A stretch of 64,000 bases of DNA. It comes from Streptomyces sp. CB02923 (GTDB lineage Bacteria; Actinomycetota; Actinomycetes; Streptomycetales; Streptomycetaceae). A model generated the notes under the pieces. It was given only the letters and a program-made list of their open reading frames with translations, did no database searches and had not been told where the DNA came from. Below, piece by piece: positions 44,344 to 52,836 of this stretch; position 1 is the stretch's first letter; each line of letters starts with the position of its first letter. A program made the position numbers and the translations under genes. Location: NCBI RefSeq assembly GCF_001905005.1, contig NZ_LWKZ01000009.1, positions 1 through 64,000 of the forward strand, read 5' to 3'.

Positions 44344-45595
44344 CGCTGGCCCGGCGCACTGCCGTGTCCGTCGGGGGGAAGGGGTCCGTCAGGACGCGTA
44401 CGGCGTTGGCGGCCGCGACAGCGCAGTGGGTGGCCAGTTCGGCCGTCTCGCCCTCCGCGTAGACGATGCCCGCGTAACCGCGGCTGTCGCCCAGGTGCTC
44501 GACGGGGTCGCCGACCTGCTTGACCGGGTACCAGACGGGGGAGCCCGGCATGTCCGGCAGCCGTTCGAGTCCGTCGACCCCGGTGAACACCCCTGGCCGC
44601 GCGGGGTATCCGAGGACGAAGGCGGAGGCCGGGCCGCCGGGCAGCTCCGCGTCCATCAGTCCGGGCCGGACGCCGAGCGCCGCCTCCACCATCGCCTCGT
44701 ACACGTTGACGCCGAGCGCCCGGCACAGTCCCTCACCGACGAGCGCGCCGCCGATTCGCGGGTTGATCTCCACCACCTCCGGACCGGCGGTGGTCAGGGC
44801 GAACTCGACGTGGGCGAACCGGCCGGTGTAGCCGATGGCGGCGAGCACGCTGTCGAGCCACTGCTCCAGGGCGGCCCGGCGCGGTTCGGGGAAGGCCACG
44901 GGGAACGCGGTGATCTCCTCCCGGAAGTGCGGTTCGGGCGACATCAGCCGGCTGGAGACACCCAGCAGCCGTGTCCGTCCCGCCCAGGTGAGCGTCTCCG
45001 CGCTGTACACCGGTCCGGAGAAGTACGGCTCGGCGAACAGGCGGCCCTTCAGCTGCCGCCCGGCGGCCTCGGCCAGCGCCGTGTCCAGCTCCCGCTCGTC
45101 CCGCACCAGCCAGACGTTCTGGCTCCCGGTACCCGCGCTGTCCTTGAGGATCGCGGGCAGCCCCACGGCCTTCGCCACCAGCGCGGCCGCCTCCGGGTCG
45201 CCGCTGTCCGCCTCGGCCGCGCGGGACCGGGTCAGCCCGGCCTCGAACAGCCGGTCCCGTACGGCGGCCTTGTCCCGCGTCAGCCGGAGCACCGCGGGGT
45301 CGAGGCCGGGCAGTCCGAAGCGGGCGGTGAGTTCGGCGCCGACCAGCATCCAGGTGTCGGTGGAACTGATCAGCCCCCGCAGGTCAGGGGTGCGGCCGAG
45401 CAGCTCCGCCACCCGCTCCGTGTCGAAGGTGTCGGTCTCCACGACGTCGAGGGCGCCCGCGGGCAGCTTCGCCAGCTCGTGCGCGTAGTACGAAGGGTCG
45501 CGGGTCAGCAGCCGCAGCGGCTCGCCCAGCCGGGCCGCGGCGCGCGTCAGGTGTCCCAGTCCGAAGGTGAGCGATTCCAGGCAGACCACGGTCAT
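44336..45595 (-). CDS. ATP-grasp domain carboxylate-amine ligase
   Basis: 419 aa from ATG 45595, overlapping the PLP-enzyme stop as ATGA. The ATP-grasp fold has nucleotide lysine K151 in LPAILKDSAGTGSQNVWLV, FAEPYFSGPVYSAE and the Mg site EINPRIGGALVGEG (276-289). The family activates a carboxylate as acyl-phosphate and joins it to an amine or similar nucleophile, as in biotin carboxylase, carnosine synthase or siderophore ligases. Here the likely acceptor is the amino acid made by the upstream PLP enzyme. It replaces an NRPS or NIS synthetase in the hypothesised pathway. Confidence 0.86.
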   Translation of the reverse strand: MTVVCLESLTFGLGHLTRAAARLGEPLRLLTRDPSYYAHELAKLPAGALDVVETDTFDTERVAELLGRTPDLRGLISSTDTWMLVGAELTARFGLPGLDPAVLRLTRDKAAVRDRLFEAGLTRSRAAEADSGDPEAAALVAKAVGLPAILKDSAGTGSQNVWLVRDERELDTALAEAAGRQLKGRLFAEPYFSGPVYSAETLTWAGRTRLLGVSSRLMSPEPHFREEITAFPVAFPEPRRAALEQWLDSVLAAIGYTGRFAHVEFALTTAGPEVVEINPRIGGALVGEGLCRALGVNVYEAMVEAALGVRPGLMDAELPGGPASAFVLGYPARPGVFTGVDGLERLPDMPGSPVWYPVKQVGDPVEHLGDSRGYAGIVYAEGETAELATHCAVAAANAVRVLTDPFPPTDTAVRRASGD

Positions 45596-46614
45596 GCGCA
45601 GGTCTCCTTCCGGCGCGTCGGCCAGGGGGCGCGGTTCCACGCCATCGTCGACCAGGGCATGGTCATCTCCGCGGGGCTGCCGACCTCCGTCGGCTTCAGC
45701 GTGGTGAGGTCGGCGGCCTCCCGGTGGCGGGCGTACACCCGCTCCACATAGCGGTGGCCGGTGTCGGCCCCGATCACCAGGTGGAGCCGGTCGGGGTGGC
45801 GGCGGGACTCGTACGCGGCGGTCAGGTACGCGGCGCCGGTGGACAGCCCGGCGAACACGGCGTGCTCGCGCAGCAGGGCGACGGCGCCGGACATGGCGTG
45901 GGTGAAGTCCATCCAGTGGACGGCGTCGTACAGGTGGTGGCGGACGTTGTCGAACGCGATCGAGGAACCGATACCGGCGATGATCGCCTCCGGGTCCTGG
46001 TGGTCCTGGCTCCCGAAGGTGACGCTGCCGAACGGCTGCACCCCGACCAGTCGCACGCCGGGGTCCCGGCGGCGCAGGTGCTCGGCGAGACCGCCGGTCG
46101 AGGCGCCGGACCCGACGCCGCCGACCACGGTCGGCGTGCGGTCCGGCAGGGCCGCGGTCACCAGGTCCGCGACCTCTTGGTAGCCGAGGTAGTGGATGGC
46201 GTCGTGGTACTGGCGCATCCAGTGGACGCCGGGCCGCTCGGCGAGGATCTCCCGCACCCGCCGTACCCGCAGTTCCTGGTCGAGTTTGAGGTTGCGCGAC
46301 GGTCTGACCTGCTCGACCGTCGCGCCGAGGATCTCCAGCTGGGCGAGTGTCGTGGCGTCGACGGTGGTCGAGGCCACGATGTGGCAGCGCAGGCCGTAGC
46401 GGTGGCAGGCCAGCGCCAGGGCGTAGGCGTAGATACCGCTGGAACTGTCGATCAGGGTCTGCCCGGCGCGGATGGTGCCGCGGTCGAGCAGGTGCCGGAC
46501 GGCCGCCAGCGCCGAGTAGATCTTCATCGACTCGAACCGCAGCAGGACCATGCCGTCCGTCAGCCGGACGAGGTCGGGGGCTTTGAGGGCGTCGGCTATG
46601 TGGGGGTGCGTCAC
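45592..46614 (-). CDS. Fold-type-II PLP enzyme (cysteine synthase/SbnA-like)
   Basis: 340 aa from GTG 46614, overlapping the kinase stop as GTGA. It has a cysteine-synthase-type layout: PLP lysine K31 in RFESMKIYSAL, substrate loop DSSSGIYAYALA (56-67, where CysK has TSGNTG) and phosphate-binding GGVGSGASTGG (165-175). Enzymes of this group replace a beta leaving group, and SbnA uses O-phosphoserine to make a diaminopropionate precursor. The adjacent GHMP kinase would provide O-phosphothreonine or O-phosphoserine. I infer synthesis of a 2,3-diamino acid or related beta-substituted amino acid. Threonine dehydratase activity is the main alternative. Confidence 0.85.
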   Translation of the reverse strand: MTHPHIADALKAPDLVRLTDGMVLLRFESMKIYSALAAVRHLLDRGTIRAGQTLIDSSSGIYAYALALACHRYGLRCHIVASTTVDATTLAQLEILGATVEQVRPSRNLKLDQELRVRRVREILAERPGVHWMRQYHDAIHYLGYQEVADLVTAALPDRTPTVVGGVGSGASTGGLAEHLRRRDPGVRLVGVQPFGSVTFGSQDHQDPEAIIAGIGSSIAFDNVRHHLYDAVHWMDFTHAMSGAVALLREHAVFAGLSTGAAYLTAAYESRRHPDRLHLVIGADTGHRYVERVYARHREAADLTTLKPTEVGSPAEMTMPWSTMAWNRAPWPTRRKETCA

Positions 46615-47495
46615 GCGAAACCTCCTTGGGCGAAAGAGCACTGGTGGCCGAGCGATCGGAAGAAGGCGGACAGTTCGCCCTTCAGGGCCGGCGCGGGCCG
46701 GCAGCTGAAGAGGTAGCCGACGAGGGACCCGGTGTGCGCGACGAACAGACCGTCCGCCCCGAACTCCTCACGGTGGGCCAGTACGGCCTCGAAGGTGTGC
46801 TTGGGCAGCACCTCCTGGGACAGCGCGCCGCTGAAGGTCGCCGCCCTGGCGACGGCCGCCGGGTCACCCGAGGCGAAGCCCTTGAGGAGGTCCGTCAGAC
46901 ATTTCTCGTACTCCGCCGCACAGCGCCGGTAGTGCCGCTGGAGCAGCGGGGTGACCGTGGCGGTGTCCACCGTGCCCGGCTCCATGACGAAGGCGGTGTG
47001 GAAGCCGATACCGGTGCCGAGCCGCTGTACGACACGGTGCCGGCCGCTCAGGTAGAGCGCGAACTCGTCGAGGAACACGCTGTCGGCCCGCTCGATCTCC
47101 GACAGGATGCGGATGACGGCCCCGGCGTCGTACGGCAGGGAGAAGACCCGGAACAGACAGCGCAGCGTCGCCACGATGTCCGCCGTCGAGCTGGCCATGC
47201 CCACCCCGACGCGCAGGTCCGAGTGGGTGCTCCAGCGGCCGGACGGCAGCGTCAGGCCGAAGTGCTCCAGGAAGAGCCGCGCGGCCGTCGCCGCCTTCCC
47301 GCCGAGGGACGGCTCGTCACCGGCAGGGGCGCCGGGCGTGAAGTACACCCAGGAGTGGCGGTCCACGGGGAACGACACGATCGCGATGTCCCGGCCGGTG
47401 CCCGGACGCAGCGGCCCCTGGAAGAGTTCGCCCAGCGTCCCGTGGCAGACGCCGGAAGCCGGCCGCGTCGAGGTGCTGTCGGGCGCGGTCAGCAT
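46611..47495 (-). CDS. GHMP kinase of the L-threonine kinase (PduX/BluE) type
   Basis: 294 aa from ATG 47495 (ATG 47531 would add 12 residues and has a slightly better GGGACGG). The N-terminal GVCHGTLGELFQGPL parallels the GSCGELVQG signature of PduX. The GHMP ATP-binding motif is VGVGMASSTADIVATL (96-111), also PduX-like. PduX makes O-phospho-L-threonine for the aminopropanol arm of B12, consistent with the cobalamin riboswitch in its leader. Yet the operon continues with a beta-replacement PLP enzyme, a ligase and an exporter, so the phospho-amino acid may be diverted to another product. It is the first gene of the operon. Confidence 0.82.
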   Translation of the reverse strand: MLTAPDSTSTRPASGVCHGTLGELFQGPLRPGTGRDIAIVSFPVDRHSWVYFTPGAPAGDEPSLGGKAATAARLFLEHFGLTLPSGRWSTHSDLRVGVGMASSTADIVATLRCLFRVFSLPYDAGAVIRILSEIERADSVFLDEFALYLSGRHRVVQRLGTGIGFHTAFVMEPGTVDTATVTPLLQRHYRRCAAEYEKCLTDLLKGFASGDPAAVARAATFSGALSQEVLPKHTFEAVLAHREEFGADGLFVAHTGSLVGYLFSCRPAPALKGELSAFFRSLGHQCSFAQGGFA

Positions 47496-47575
47496 CGGAC
47501 ACCGGACAACGGCGGTGCCTGGACCGGCCATCGGCCGTCCCGGAGGTATGCAAGGTATGCCTCGGTCACGAACAC

Positions 47576-47625
47576 GCCCTCTCTCACCGCACCCGGTCCG
47601 AGGAATGACCGGTGAGTGAGAGGGC
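47576..47625 (-). terminator. Hairpin between riboswitch and kinase start, probable attenuator
   Basis: GCCCTCTC...ACCGGTC pairs with GACCGGGT...GAGAGGGC, as an 8-bp and a 7-bp helix with an internal loop. It is placed after the B12 box and before the kinase start on the minus-strand transcript. It may be the expression platform that stops transcription when cobalamin is bound. Confidence 0.6.
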
Positions 47626-47699
47626 GGCAGCGCCCGAACGCGCGCTGCTCCGCCTGCACCGCCGACCCAGCCCTCGAGGTCACCGTGGACAGCGCGTGC

Positions 47700-47880
47700 G
47701 CCCTTGCACGCGCGCAGTGGCAGGTATTCGGACTCGTGGGCACGTCGGCCGGGCCTTCCGGCGACACCTCGGCCGCCGTCGGCCGTACCCCTGGACGGGG
47801 TCCGGTGCCGTTGGCGGCGTTCGCTCCCACTCACCGTTGCGGGACAGTCCCGGACTCCCACCGGGTTCCCTCTTACGACG
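47700..47880 (-). ncRNA. Cobalamin riboswitch upstream of the kinase-PLP-ligase-MFS operon
   Basis: Minus-strand core: GGGAACCCGGTGGGAGTCC, GGGACTGTCCCGCAACGGTG and the B12-box part GAGTCCGAATACCTGCCACTG, in the correct order and spacing. A GC-rich hairpin (47879-47898, CGCGCCAC/GTGGCGCG) lies at its 5' end. It is about 200 bases upstream of the kinase gene. Confidence 0.92.
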
Positions 47881-47898
47881 CGCCACGGGGGTGGCGCG

Positions 47899-48331
47899 AA
47901 CCGACTGCGCACATCAGCGTAGAGGCGTTCCCGCCACCGCAACAGGGAGACCTGCGGGGTTGTCTCGATCGGCGCCGCTGACAGTGCGCGGGATGTGTGC
48001 CCTACCGGATCACCGTCGGGGGAGCCGGTCGCCGACGGCTCTCCCACGTGGGCGTTCCGCCCGTGGCCCCGCTCAAACATGTCACGTTGAGGTGGCTGGT
48101 CGCGGTCCTGATACAGATCCGCTCGCCGTGTCCGTAAACCGGTTCGGGCCTCCGGACCCCGGCCCGAGGGCCGCACGGGGGCCCTGTGACGGGTGAGGTG
48201 GCCGGTACCGGGCGCCTTCCCCGCCCGCCGATTCTTCCGGCCGACAAGAGGAACGGGTCGAAGACGGCGTCCGGCAAAGACATCATGAGCTTCGAGGCAG
48301 TTGATCGGCGTATCCCGAGGAGGCGTTGGCC
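47899..48331. other. Divergent promoter region between riboswitch and P450 gene
   Basis: The minus-strand promoter for the riboswitch transcript should be near 47905-47940 (TTGCGG and TACGCT are weak candidates). The right part leads to the P450 start with AGGAGG at 48318. An open minus-strand frame through here and through the riboswitch is coincidental. No other gene is seen. Confidence 0.4.
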
Positions 48332-49663
48332 ATGCGTATCCCTGGTCCCGAGCCCAGGCCGGACGGCGGGGTGGGGGCGGTCGCGGCGGCAGGCGGACTG
48401 CACACCTACCAGCTGCGGCTGCACGAGGAGTACGGACCCGTCGTGCAGTTCCAGCTTCCGGGCGCGGACACGGCCGTGTCGGTCGCCGACCCCGTGCTGC
48501 TGGAGGCCACGGCCCACATCGACAAACGGCCGGAGCGGCTGTTCGCGTTCCTGGCCCCGCTGTGCGAAGCGGGCAACCTCCAGGTGCTGCCGGCCGACGA
48601 GCACGCCCCCTGGCGGCGGGTGCTGCTGTCGGTGCTGGCCGGGCGCCCGTCCCACGAGCGGCACTTCGCGCAGTTCACCGCGCTGGCGACGGACCTCGCG
48701 GACCGTTGGGGCGAGCAGGCGGGCAGCGGACCCGTCGCGCTGCAGAAGGATCTCACCGCGCTGTCGCTGCGGATGATCGGCGCGTACGCGCTCGGAGGGG
48801 ACGCCACGGACCCGGAGCGCGTCGTCGCGGCCTTCGAGGAGGTGCTCACCGAGTACCTGGGGCGGCTCTACCAGGTACCGGTCCCGGGTACGCAGGAGGC
48901 GCGCGAGGAGCGGGCGGCGCAGGCCCTCGCCTACCTCCGCGCGACGGCCGACCGGGTGATCGCGGCGCACCACTCCGGCAGCCGCACGGACCGGAGCGAC
49001 CTGATCGGGGCGCTCGTCGAGGCCGGAGAGCGCCCCGCGCGGATCCGCGACACCGTCCTGATGACGATGCTGGCCGCCCACCACACCACCGGAGTGGCGG
49101 TCTCCTGGACCCTGCACCTGCTGGGACTCCACCCCGAGGCGGCCGGACGCGTCGCCGACGAACTGGACGGGGTCCTCGGCGACCGCACCGTGCCGGACTA
49201 CGCCGACCTGCGGCGCCTGACCTACCTGGACATGGTCGTGAAGGAGTCGATGCGGCTCTTCCCGCCCGGCCCGTACGGCGCGCGGGAGACGACCGAGCCC
49301 CTCGTCCTGGGCGGCCACGAGATTCCGGCCGGCACGACGATCTTCTATCCGTTCTGGGCCGTGCACATGAACCCCGATTACTGGCCCGCGCCGCAGGAGT
49401 TCGTCCCCGAACGCTTCACCCCGCAGCAGGTGGCCGGGCGGCCGAGGCTCGCGTACGTCCCGTTCGGCATCGGGCCGCGCAGCTGCGAGGGCGCCGCCCT
49501 GGCCATGGTCGAGACCGAACTGGTGCTGGCCGTCCTGCTCAAACGCTTCCGGTTCCGGCCCGCGCCGGGACACGAGGTGACACCGGTCGAACGGTTCGTG
49601 CTGTGGGCGGGCGACGACATCCGCATGCTCGTCAGCCCGCGCGGCGCGCGGCCGCAGGCGTGA
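48332..49663 (+). CDS. Cytochrome P450
   Basis: 443 aa from ATG 48332 (AGGAGG eight bases upstream). I-helix oxygen-activation region AAHHTTG (about 248-254, with His replacing the usual Gly-Asp/Glu), ExxR as KESMR (about 304), and heme loop FGIGPRSCEG with the Cys ligand near residue 384. There is no N-terminal membrane anchor, so it is a soluble bacterial type needing ferredoxin partners, which are not nearby. The substrate is unknown. It is divergent from the cobalamin-controlled operon and next to the fulvocin-C-like gene, but nothing visible ties it to either. Confidence 0.9.
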   Translation: MRIPGPEPRPDGGVGAVAAAGGLHTYQLRLHEEYGPVVQFQLPGADTAVSVADPVLLEATAHIDKRPERLFAFLAPLCEAGNLQVLPADEHAPWRRVLLSVLAGRPSHERHFAQFTALATDLADRWGEQAGSGPVALQKDLTALSLRMIGAYALGGDATDPERVVAAFEEVLTEYLGRLYQVPVPGTQEAREERAAQALAYLRATADRVIAAHHSGSRTDRSDLIGALVEAGERPARIRDTVLMTMLAAHHTTGVAVSWTLHLLGLHPEAAGRVADELDGVLGDRTVPDYADLRRLTYLDMVVKESMRLFPPGPYGARETTEPLVLGGHEIPAGTTIFYPFWAVHMNPDYWPAPQEFVPERFTPQQVAGRPRLAYVPFGIGPRSCEGAALAMVETELVLAVLLKRFRFRPAPGHEVTPVERFVLWAGDDIRMLVSPRGARPQA

Positions 49664-49777
49664 ACTCCGGGCGCGCGGCCGCCCGCCCATGAACTCCCGG
49701 TGCGCCAACTGGGCCTGGTGTGACGGGAGTACGGGTATGCATGCGGCGAGAATGCCGGTGCGAGCAGGGGAGTGGCC

Positions 49778-50713
49778 ATGACGAAGTGGTTATTGGCGTT
49801 CGACGCGGGCTGCGGAGCGTGCAGCGATGTGGCCGGGCGGATCGGCGGTCTGGTGGGGGACCGGCTGACGATGGCGGGGCTCGGGGAGGAGCCGGTACGC
49901 GCCCTGCGCCGGAAGGCGCTGGGCGGCAACCCGCCGTTCGTTCCCACGCTGCTGGCCGTGGACGGCGACCGGGTGCGGGCGTGGACGGGCCCGGCGCTGT
50001 CGGTACGGCTGTGCCGCCTTCTGGGGCCGGTCGGCTCGCTGCGGGTGGTCCGGGCACTGAACCGGACCGATGTACTCGTGCACGGCGACCGGCGCAGGCT
50101 CCTCAAAGCCGTGCCGGGCCTGGCGCTGGGCGCGTTCCTCGTCTCCGGAGGGCTCGCCGCTCCGGCGATGGCCGCATCCGGGCGCCGGATGACGGCCGCC
50201 GGCGCGGAGGAATGGGCCGCCGGGCTCGAACGGCTGCCCAGCAGCTACCGGGAATTGACCGCGCTGCCGATGCCGCGGCGCCGCGCCGTGTACGCCAGGA
50301 TTCCGGACCGCGCGAAGGCCGGCCTGTGGCTGGAGCACGTACAGCGCTACCGGGCGGCGCACCCCGAGCTGTCCGCTGAGCGGTCGGCGATGCTGGAGAA
50401 GGTCGCCGCGGCGATACCGGCCCTCTTCGCCGGGACCGGTGCCTGGGCGGCGGCGGACATCGACCGGCTGCGGGAGGAGTCGGCGGCGGTGCTGGGCCCC
50501 GACGTCTCCTTCGCCGCGCTCGGCGTGCTCGGCCCGGCCGAGTCGCCCGGCTCCGCTGCCTCCTCCCCGGACGCCCGCCTGCTGATGAACTGCGATTGCC
50601 ACAAGGGGGCCAGCGGCTGCAGCTCCTGCGGCAACTCTCTCCCCTGTAAGGAGCAGCCGTCCGGCTGCGGGGTGCTGTGGCAGCAGAACTGCAACGGCGT
50701 GTGTGGTGGTTGA
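49778..50713 (+). CDS. Bacteriocin fulvocin C-related protein with N-terminal CxxC domain
   Basis: 311 aa from ATG 49778 (GGGGAG upstream). Residues 1-100 look thioredoxin-like, with C12-x-x-C15 in LAFDAGCGACSD. A hydrophobic segment (about 107-130) resembles an export signal or membrane anchor. A helical middle region follows. The last 45 residues carry eight Cys (NCDCHKG, GCSSCGN, CKEQPSGC, CNGVCGG), the pattern of fulvocin-C-like proteins. The end could be a disulfide-rich bacteriocin-like peptide released from a chaperone-like front part. No lanthipeptide or radical-SAM maturase lies next to it, so activity is uncertain. Confidence 0.75.
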   Translation: MTKWLLAFDAGCGACSDVAGRIGGLVGDRLTMAGLGEEPVRALRRKALGGNPPFVPTLLAVDGDRVRAWTGPALSVRLCRLLGPVGSLRVVRALNRTDVLVHGDRRRLLKAVPGLALGAFLVSGGLAAPAMAASGRRMTAAGAEEWAAGLERLPSSYRELTALPMPRRRAVYARIPDRAKAGLWLEHVQRYRAAHPELSAERSAMLEKVAAAIPALFAGTGAWAAADIDRLREESAAVLGPDVSFAALGVLGPAESPGSAASSPDARLLMNCDCHKGASGCSSCGNSLPCKEQPSGCGVLWQQNCNGVCGG

Positions 50714-50867
50714 GGGAGCACCGGGCACTTGCGTGACGACGGTGAGGTGACGAGCCGGAGGCCACCGGCGCGCGGCCGAGCGCGAGCCGGTCCGCGAGGT
50801 GGCCCCGGCCTGTCATCGGTCTGCCACCGGCCCGTCACCGGCCCGCAGCGCCCAGGCCGCCAGGGCC

Positions 50868-51767
50868 TCAGGCCTGCCGGGCCGACGCCTCGCTCGTGGA
50901 CTGCGTGTCCCGCTCCTGCCCGGCCGCGGCGGACCAGTTGGCGAGCAGCTTCAGGCCGTCCTCGGCGGCGGTTCCGGGGGGCGCGCTGTAGACGAGCATG
51001 CTCAGGCCGCTCTCGTGCGGCAGGTCCAGGAATTCCTGATCGAGTTCCAGGGGACCGACGAGCGGGTGGTGGAAACGTTTCGTCCGCTCACGGAAGACGT
51101 GCACCTCGTGGGAGTCCCACAGCATGCGGAAGAAGTCGCTCCGGGCGGAGAGTTCACCGATCAGGTCCGACAGTTCCCGGTCGTGCGGGTTCTTCCCCGC
51201 CTCGACGCGCAGCGCGCCCACGGTGAAGCGGCCCATGCGCTCCCATTCGGTGTAGAACCGCCGGGCCGCCGGGTGCAGGAACCCGAACCGGGGGATGTTC
51301 GCTCCGTAGGCCGGAGCGGCGTACAGGTCCGCGTACAGGGCCCGGCCCAGCGGGTTTGCGGCCAGGAGGTCGAGGCGGTTGTTCACCACGTACGCCGGCA
51401 GCTCCGGCATCCCCTCGATGATCCGGGCCACGCCCGGCCGCACCGTCGGCCGGTCCGCCCGCTGCCGGGTCCGCGTCGCGGGCGCCGGTCCGGCGGCGCG
51501 GGCGAGGTCGTACAGGTACATGCGCTCGGTGTCGTCGAGCCGCAGGGCATGGGCCAGGGCGTCCAGCACGCTGTCGGAGACACCTCCGAGGCTGCCGCGT
51601 TCCAGGCGCGTGTAGTACTCGACGCTCACTCCGGCGAGCGCGGCTACCTCGCCCCTGCGCAGTCCGGGCACCCGCCGCTGACCGTACGTCGGCAGACCCG
51701 CCTGCGCGGGAGTGATCCTGTCGCGCCGGGAGCGGAGGAACGCGCCGGCTGCTTCCCGGTTGTCCAT
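50868..51767 (-). CDS. XRE-family regulator with MmyB-like ligand domain
   Basis: 299 aa. An N-terminal helix-turn-helix (PGLRRGEVAALAGVSVEYYTRLERG, about residues 34-58) is followed by a MmyB-type ligand-binding domain (NRLDLLAANPLGRALYADLY, FYTEWERMGRFTVGALRVEAGKNPHDRELSDLIGEL). In Streptomyces such regulators usually repress a divergent short-chain dehydrogenase, as is found here. The ligand may be a fatty acid or similar hydrophobic molecule, from the MmyB structure. Start ATG 51767. Confidence 0.88.
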   Translation of the reverse strand: MDNREAAGAFLRSRRDRITPAQAGLPTYGQRRVPGLRRGEVAALAGVSVEYYTRLERGSLGGVSDSVLDALAHALRLDDTERMYLYDLARAAGPAPATRTRQRADRPTVRPGVARIIEGMPELPAYVVNNRLDLLAANPLGRALYADLYAAPAYGANIPRFGFLHPAARRFYTEWERMGRFTVGALRVEAGKNPHDRELSDLIGELSARSDFFRMLWDSHEVHVFRERTKRFHHPLVGPLELDQEFLDLPHESGLSMLVYSAPPGTAAEDGLKLLANWSAAAGQERDTQSTSEASARQA

Positions 51768-51902
51768 GGGGACAGGGTAGGCGGCCCGCGCGACGGGTGG
51801 GGGACCCTGTCAGTACCCCTCACGGCAGAGACTCCCCCGCCCCGGCCGGCTCCTGTTGCATGCTCCCTGACGGCACTCGCTCGACACCGTGAAGGAAGCA
51901 CC

Positions 51903-52739
51903 ATGACCACCACCTGGTTCATCACCGGCACGTCCGCAGGCTTCGGGCGGTTGCTCACCGAACGCCTCCTGGCCCGTGGCGACCGTGTCGCCGCGACCCT
52001 CCGCAGGCCCGAGGCCCTCGACGGCCTCCGCGCGGAGCACGGCGACCGGCTCTGGACCGCCCGGCTCGATGTCACCGACACCGAGCGGGTGCGCCGCGTC
52101 GTGGACGACGCGTTCGAGGCCCTCGGCACGATCGACGTCGTCGTGAACAACGCCGGCCACGGCCTCCTCGCCTCCGCCGAGGAGGCGTCCGACGAGCAGA
52201 TCCGGCGCGTCGTCGACACCAACCTGTTCGGCTCGATCCATGTCATCCGTGCCGCCCTCCCGCACCTGCGCGCCCAGGGCAGCGGCCACATCCTGCAGGT
52301 GTCCACCGCGGGCGGCCAGACGACCTATCCGGGACTGGGCTACTACCACGCCTCCAAGTGGGGCATCGAGGGGTTCTGCGAGACCGTCGCGCGGGAGATC
52401 GCGCCGTTCGGCCTGGCCCTGACCATCGTCGAGCCTGGCGCGACGCCCACCAGGTTCGGCAGCTCGCTCGACACCGCACCGCCCCTGCCCGCGTACGAGA
52501 ACACCCCCGCGGCCGAGACCCGGCAGGCGTTCCTGGGCGGGTCCTTCCCGGTGCCCAACAGCGCGGAGAAGATCGCCGAGGCGATGATCGACCTCGTGGA
52601 CTCCGGCGGGGCTCCGCTCCGTCTCCCGCTCGGCCCCGATACCTACGAGGACGTCCGCGCCGCCCTCGTCGGCCGGCTCGCCGAGCACGAGGCCCATCAG
52701 GACGTCGCCCGCTCGGTGGCGGCCACCACCGCCGGGTGA
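51903..52739 (+). CDS. Short-chain dehydrogenase/reductase
   Basis: 278 aa. Classical SDR: cofactor motif TGTSAGFG (TGxxxGxG) near the N-terminus, NNAGHG, catalytic Ser in QVSTAGGQ, and YHASK with Tyr and Lys (YxxxK). The Arg of the N-terminal RRPEAL loop suggests NADP. The substrate is unknown. It starts 135 bases from the divergent XRE gene and is its probable target. Confidence 0.9.
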   Translation: MTTTWFITGTSAGFGRLLTERLLARGDRVAATLRRPEALDGLRAEHGDRLWTARLDVTDTERVRRVVDDAFEALGTIDVVVNNAGHGLLASAEEASDEQIRRVVDTNLFGSIHVIRAALPHLRAQGSGHILQVSTAGGQTTYPGLGYYHASKWGIEGFCETVAREIAPFGLALTIVEPGATPTRFGSSLDTAPPLPAYENTPAAETRQAFLGGSFPVPNSAEKIAEAMIDLVDSGGAPLRLPLGPDTYEDVRAALVGRLAEHEAHQDVARSVAATTAG

Positions 52740-52836
52740 TCTCGGCCGCGCCGCCGCCGATCGCCTCCCGGCCGCCGATCGCTCCCCGGCCGCCGTGTGC
52801 CGCGTTCCACGGGTCCGGGATGATGGGCCGGTGGGA

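Noticed and set aside
47496..48176. Upstream extension of the GHMP kinase frame to 48176
   Set aside because: It would translate through the cobalamin riboswitch and its attenuator; the family N-terminus is at about 47495.
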